In this document: one piece after another, positions 60,161 to 64,000 of the stretch
Position numbering within the stretch: position 1 is the stretch's first letter
Layout: every line of letters starts with the position of its first letter
Assembly: GCA_022496805.1 (NCBI GenBank)
Contig: CM040093.1
Span: forward strand, 7,712,213 to 7,776,212
From: Pohlia nutans
Lineage: Eukaryota > Streptophyta > Bryopsida > Bryales > Mniaceae
Reading direction: 5' to 3'
DNA length: 64,000 bases
The notes under the pieces: generated by a model
What the model was told of the DNA's origin: nothing
Database searches by the model: none
The model's input: only the letters and a program-made list of their open reading frames with translations
Position numbers and translations under genes: made by a program

Positions 60161-61169
60161 GCATTACATTGTGAATTGATAAGAGAATTTATTCATTTGC
60201 TAAAAGATTTTAAAATAAAATTATATATGATTTTTTATTTTTATTTTTTTTTAAATTACTCTACATTGTCTGTTTTAAAAACTTGCTCCTCTCAAAACCT
60301 AGTGCCACTACTGCCACATGGCAGCTTGACATATGCAACAAGAAAATTACAAGAAACTACTAATTTAGTTTTAAAAAACAATAATAGCTCATTTTTTTGA
60401 AGTACATCCAAAATCCAAATTTCATGTGACTTATATACTTGAATTTGTATCAAAAATTGCCTTCTAGTTACTGATTAGTCTTCTATTTGCTTTGACTTTG
60501 TTCTAGCTCCTTTTAGCTCTTCTCTTGTTCTTTACTTTGGCCTCTTTTAGATCTTCTCTCATTCTCTATTGTGGCTTCTTTAAACTATTTCATTCACTCC
60601 TAACTTTGTTACTATGTCCTATAAGCTTCATTCATTCTTATTATATGACTTCACTAATTCTCATTATATGGTTCAAGGAAAATTTTCATTCAAACAAATG
60701 ATTACTCATACAATAAGGTTAATAGTCAACTCACATTAATTGACCAAAAACTTAAAACCACAATTTCATTTTGAAGAATTTAGGGGTTGATAATGTTATG
60801 AAGTTACAAACACTCAAACTTCTTTACAATGAGCCTCTCTACAATGACATTTTAGAATATATTGCGCACTTGTGATACTATCATTGAGTATAGCACACTT
60901 GTCACACATTCAAACTATGTGATAGTGCAAAAGTTGGGATCAAAGGTGGTCAAATCAAAGAGGTTTGAAAAAAATGGTGAAAAAGAAGATTTCGAGGGAT
61001 ATATTTGAATATTTCATCTACAAAACTTTAGTTTTTGGGGAATTTTTAATATAGGGCACAAATGACAATCTTTAGTCCAAAAGTAACCTTATAAATAAAA
61101 ACAATTGTGCAAGATTTCCAAATTTAGAAGCTTAAACCAAATTTTTGAAGCCATGCCTGGTGAAAAATG

Positions 61170-61170
61170 A

Positions 61171-61219
<49 letters not shown>
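61170..61219. repeat. (AAT)n microsatellite
   Basis: About 16 perfect AAT units. Confidence 0.95.
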
Positions 61220-61378
61220 GAAGATTAAATTTTCACAAGTCGAGAAACATGTGTTTACAGATTAGGAGAGAAATGAGGCCTCAATAAAGCCTCACACCTT
61301 TGAGAAATTGGAAAAGAAATTCAGGATAACAGTCAACGTGAAAATTTTCATCATCATGGGTCGAATTTGCGTTAACTT

Positions 61379-62175
61379 ATGCCATAATCTCCTTTCCATG
61401 CACTTTCCAACGCACTTTAAAACTCCAAAATCCGAGTTAATATGCAAAAGTTACACATGTTTAACCCTTGAACGTCCAACCGTCCAAAAAGTGGACGATG
61501 TACAGAATCAAACACATATTTCTCATCCATCATTGACTTTTTGCAATATGGAGTTTTTACTACATATTTTATGGGAAGTTAGCTTCATGCATGTGTGATC
61601 CGATTAGACATGGGATGATTTGTGAAATTTTTATGCCTCATTTCATGTTGTACTGATTCACTCAAATTTTTGAAGATTTCAGTGTAAAAGTGCTCTTAAA
61701 AAAGTCAACTCATAAAAGTAAGCAAGCAAAAGATCTCCAAAAATCAATACAATTAGAGTATTACATTTCAACCAATCACAACAAATGTCATGTACAAATT
61801 GTCAATATCTTATTTGTAATCAAATTACAAAAGAATTCTCAATTTTAAGTTTCAATTTTTTATACAAAAAAATTGGTGACAATAATCATAGATTGAATGG
61901 TATGGATAGAATCAATAATTCATAATGTACAACTTTTATTTATATATCAAATTAAAAATATCCCTTTTAGTTACATTTTATAAGATGTCTTTGAAATTCT
62001 CCAAATCTGGAAAAGGGTGAGGACGTTTAGGGTTAAAGTTTGTGCATTGGGGACCACTTTGTACTTGAGTGGTTGTTTTGTGGTCCCAATGCACAAACTT
62101 TAAACATATGTAACTTTTGCATATTAACTCGAATTTTGGAGTTTTAAAGTGCGTTGGAAAACGCATAGAAAGGAG
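61379..62175. mobile_element. Palindromic element split by a TTAA element
   Basis: 'caacgcactttaaaactcca' and 'gagttaatatgcaaaagtta' (left, 61410-61455) face their complements at 62107-62155 ('taacttttgcatattaactc', 'ggagttttaaagtgcgttg'). Between them sit the family B TTAA element 61461-62036 and a 20-bp hairpin 62038-62102 ('gtttgtgcattggggaccac' and its complement). The inverted arms therefore belong to an older element into which the TTAA element jumped. Confidence 0.65.
61461..62036. mobile_element. TTAA-flanked MITE, family B, nested
   Basis: Ends TTAACCCTTGAACGTCCAAC and GAGGACGTTTAGGGTTAA, 576 bp. Interior near-identical in order to 52842-53418. Inserted in the palindromic element 61379-62175. 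Confidence 0.83.
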
Positions 62176-62356
62176 AACGCGGACCACCAAAGATGATGTG
62201 GACAGTGATTGTCCACGTAGGACTCTAGAAGTTTCCATACCCGCTTCATCAATTTGGGTTCTGGTAAGGAATGAAAGTCGAGGCCTTCTTGAGGTCCCAA
62301 TTCTTTCTTAATGCAACAAATGTACAATACTCTTTTGTTGGTGAGGCACAAAAGCA

Positions 62357-62500
62357 TACTAGTAGAAAAAAGGTACTTGGGCACCAATGAAAGGTGTTCA
62401 GAGTGTGGTCTCCAAGGCCCATATTCAGTGCTAATGTAGGCCTTAGGCACCTAGCCTTGGCCCTATTCCTTAGTTCTCAAAGACCATCCTTTTACTAGTG
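62357..62500. mobile_element. CACTA-type MITE, slightly degraded
   Basis: Starts TACTAGTAGAAAAAAGG (first base C to T) and ends CCTTTTACTAGTG. Flanks GCA and GCG are a degraded 3-bp duplication. Related to 40907-40998 by its ends. Confidence 0.65.
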
Positions 62501-62844
62501 GCGAAAAGGTAGATATGCCCATTACCATCTATTTAATAATTATGTCCTCGCATACTAGAGGTATACATTTGTGTTTTAGAATGTATGCCACCAGTACATG
62601 AGGGTGGAATTGAGTGTTGGGAGGTAATGGATACGTCTACCTTAATGTGACTCTTGAACCGCATACCATTACAAAGTTTGAAAACACTGTCATTCCTGAA
62701 AGTCCAGTTGTGATGCTAATTTGAAAACAAAAAACCATATACCACTAAACAAAAACAAAAACTAATAATGACCACTTCTACACCGGACTAGTCACAATAT
62801 CGGATATTCGTCCCTACTACAAAGTCTACCTCTAAATAAAGGTA

Positions 62845-63391
62845 TTAACCCCTAAACGTCCACGCATCCAGTTACTGGATGTTTGTTGGTCAAACCCAAT
62901 ATTGATCTTGAAGATGACTTTTGTTGCTAATACACCCAACTAAGAAATGAAGTTTATTAAGTCTAGTTTGTACTCCACTTTTCAAATCGTAAAAAGTCCA
63001 ATTATTGAGTATTTTATTGCTTGTGCAAGCTTTGTAGCTCAAGGTTTGAATTACACTACATAGGATGTTCACCTTTCGAATTTCAAAATTTAAATAAAAA
63101 ATTTCTATGGAAAACATATCATGTGATTCTCCATTGTAATTTGTACCTGTTCCCAAAAAAAAATTTATTTTTTAAAGCTTTTTTGTAATAGAAATTATTT
63201 TTTGAAGTATTTGACTTAAAAATTTGTTAAAAAGGTCATATTAAATATAAAAAAATCTGAAAATTTCAAGACTGATAGGAAACATTCAATTCCATGCATG
63301 AAAAATATTACAAAATATATTTTGATAAATCTTGAAGGCTAAATTGTGTAGTTTGACTTTCCTACAAAGGAGTGGTACGTTTAAGGGTTAA
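62845..63391. mobile_element. TTAA-flanked MITE, family F, second copy
   Basis: Ends TTAACCCCTAAACGTCCACG and GGTACGTTTAAGGGTTAA, 547 bp, with 'ttggtcaaaccc' near the left end as in 17873-18423. Confidence 0.78.
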
Positions 63392-63484
63392 GGGTCGACC
63401 TTGCTATCTATGCCCTTGAGGCATAGATACACGAACTACCCCAACACACTCTCCATTGACGATGGTCCCCCTAAACAACATCAC

Positions 63485-63522
<38 letters not shown>
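63485..63522. repeat. (ATT)n microsatellite
   Basis: About 12 ATT units, the same motif as 61170-61219 on the other strand. Confidence 0.95.
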
Positions 63523-63523
<1 letters not shown>

Positions 63524-63592
63524 GATGTTCACTTAATCCATCCAAAGTTGTTATTGTAGTACCATAGTAGAGTCGCCACTCCGCGAGCAAAC

Positions 63593-63596
<4 letters not shown>

Positions 63597-63676
<80 letters not shown>
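63597..63676. repeat. (TA)n microsatellite, about 80 bp
   Basis: Longest TA array in the window. The last 320 bases of the window after it show no gene. Confidence 0.95.
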
Positions 63677-63684
<8 letters not shown>

Positions 63685-64000
63685 TAAGGTTCACCCCTCA
63701 AAATTGAATTTCTTGATTTTGTTATTTTATAAAAAAGATGATAAAAAAATGGTCCAAAATAGCTTAGAAAATGTTCCCAGGTGATGTGAGTACTGTGTAT
63801 AATACTAAGGATTCCACCCAAATAATCACTTTGTTCGTCCCTTGATGTATGGCATTGGTTCATGGATTCTGAAACACACATACTGGTATTTTGGTGAATT
63901 TGAACTATAGAAGTAGCCGTGTCCCCGATTATTGGCTCGGAACTGAAACAGAGGAGGAGAAAAAGCTACATCTACAGTTAATTTGAGCAAGTTTGCTACT

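Overview
The window is nuclear DNA of a plant, most likely a land plant. The evidence is intron-rich genes with GT-AG boundaries, plant-type protein families (APC7, SINA-type RING ligase, GDSL esterase, plant-type asparaginase, a plastid-targeted membrane protein), a fragment of plant mitochondrial cox1, and Stowaway-, CACTA- and hAT-like miniature elements. The species cannot be fixed from sequence alone. Intergenic DNA is AT-rich and dominated by small inverted-repeat transposons.

Layout. 595-10696 (-): APC7 of the anaphase-promoting complex, 17 exons that rebuild to an unbroken 570-codon frame although nearly every large intron carries MITEs. 14021-16539 (+): a 3-exon gene for a 234-residue plastid-targeted membrane protein. 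18770-19432 (-): three exons of a CPFC glutaredoxin. 22826-24955 (-): a long intronless frame broken by one in-frame TAA. 31964-34540 (+): a 5-exon GDSL esterase/lipase. 38193-39219 (+): a 2-exon SINA-type E3 ligase, with a mitochondrial cox1 fragment just downstream. 44797-47447 (-): a 5-exon isoaspartyl peptidase/L-asparaginase. 48401-51910: a Tc1/mariner element, decayed and carrying two nested elements. 51913-64000: no recognised gene, only repeats.

The main pattern is a set of about 20 elements flanked by TTAA whose ends read TTAACCCYTAARCGTCC or close variants, with several unrelated interiors of 0.22-0.82 kb. TTAA targets and CCC-starting termini are what the piggyBac superfamily produces. 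No transposase for them lies in the window, so they look like a non-autonomous, MITE-like piggyBac-type population in a plant genome, which is unusual.

Other points worth a look: an intronic minisatellite in the asparaginase gene that copies the authentic 5' splice site several times; a MITE sitting exactly at an APC7 splice donor; a Tc1 transposase frame that closes exactly when a nested MITE is removed; and a near-perfect hairpin of about 365 bp at 16924-17288. The genes are unrelated in pathway; nothing suggests a functional cluster.
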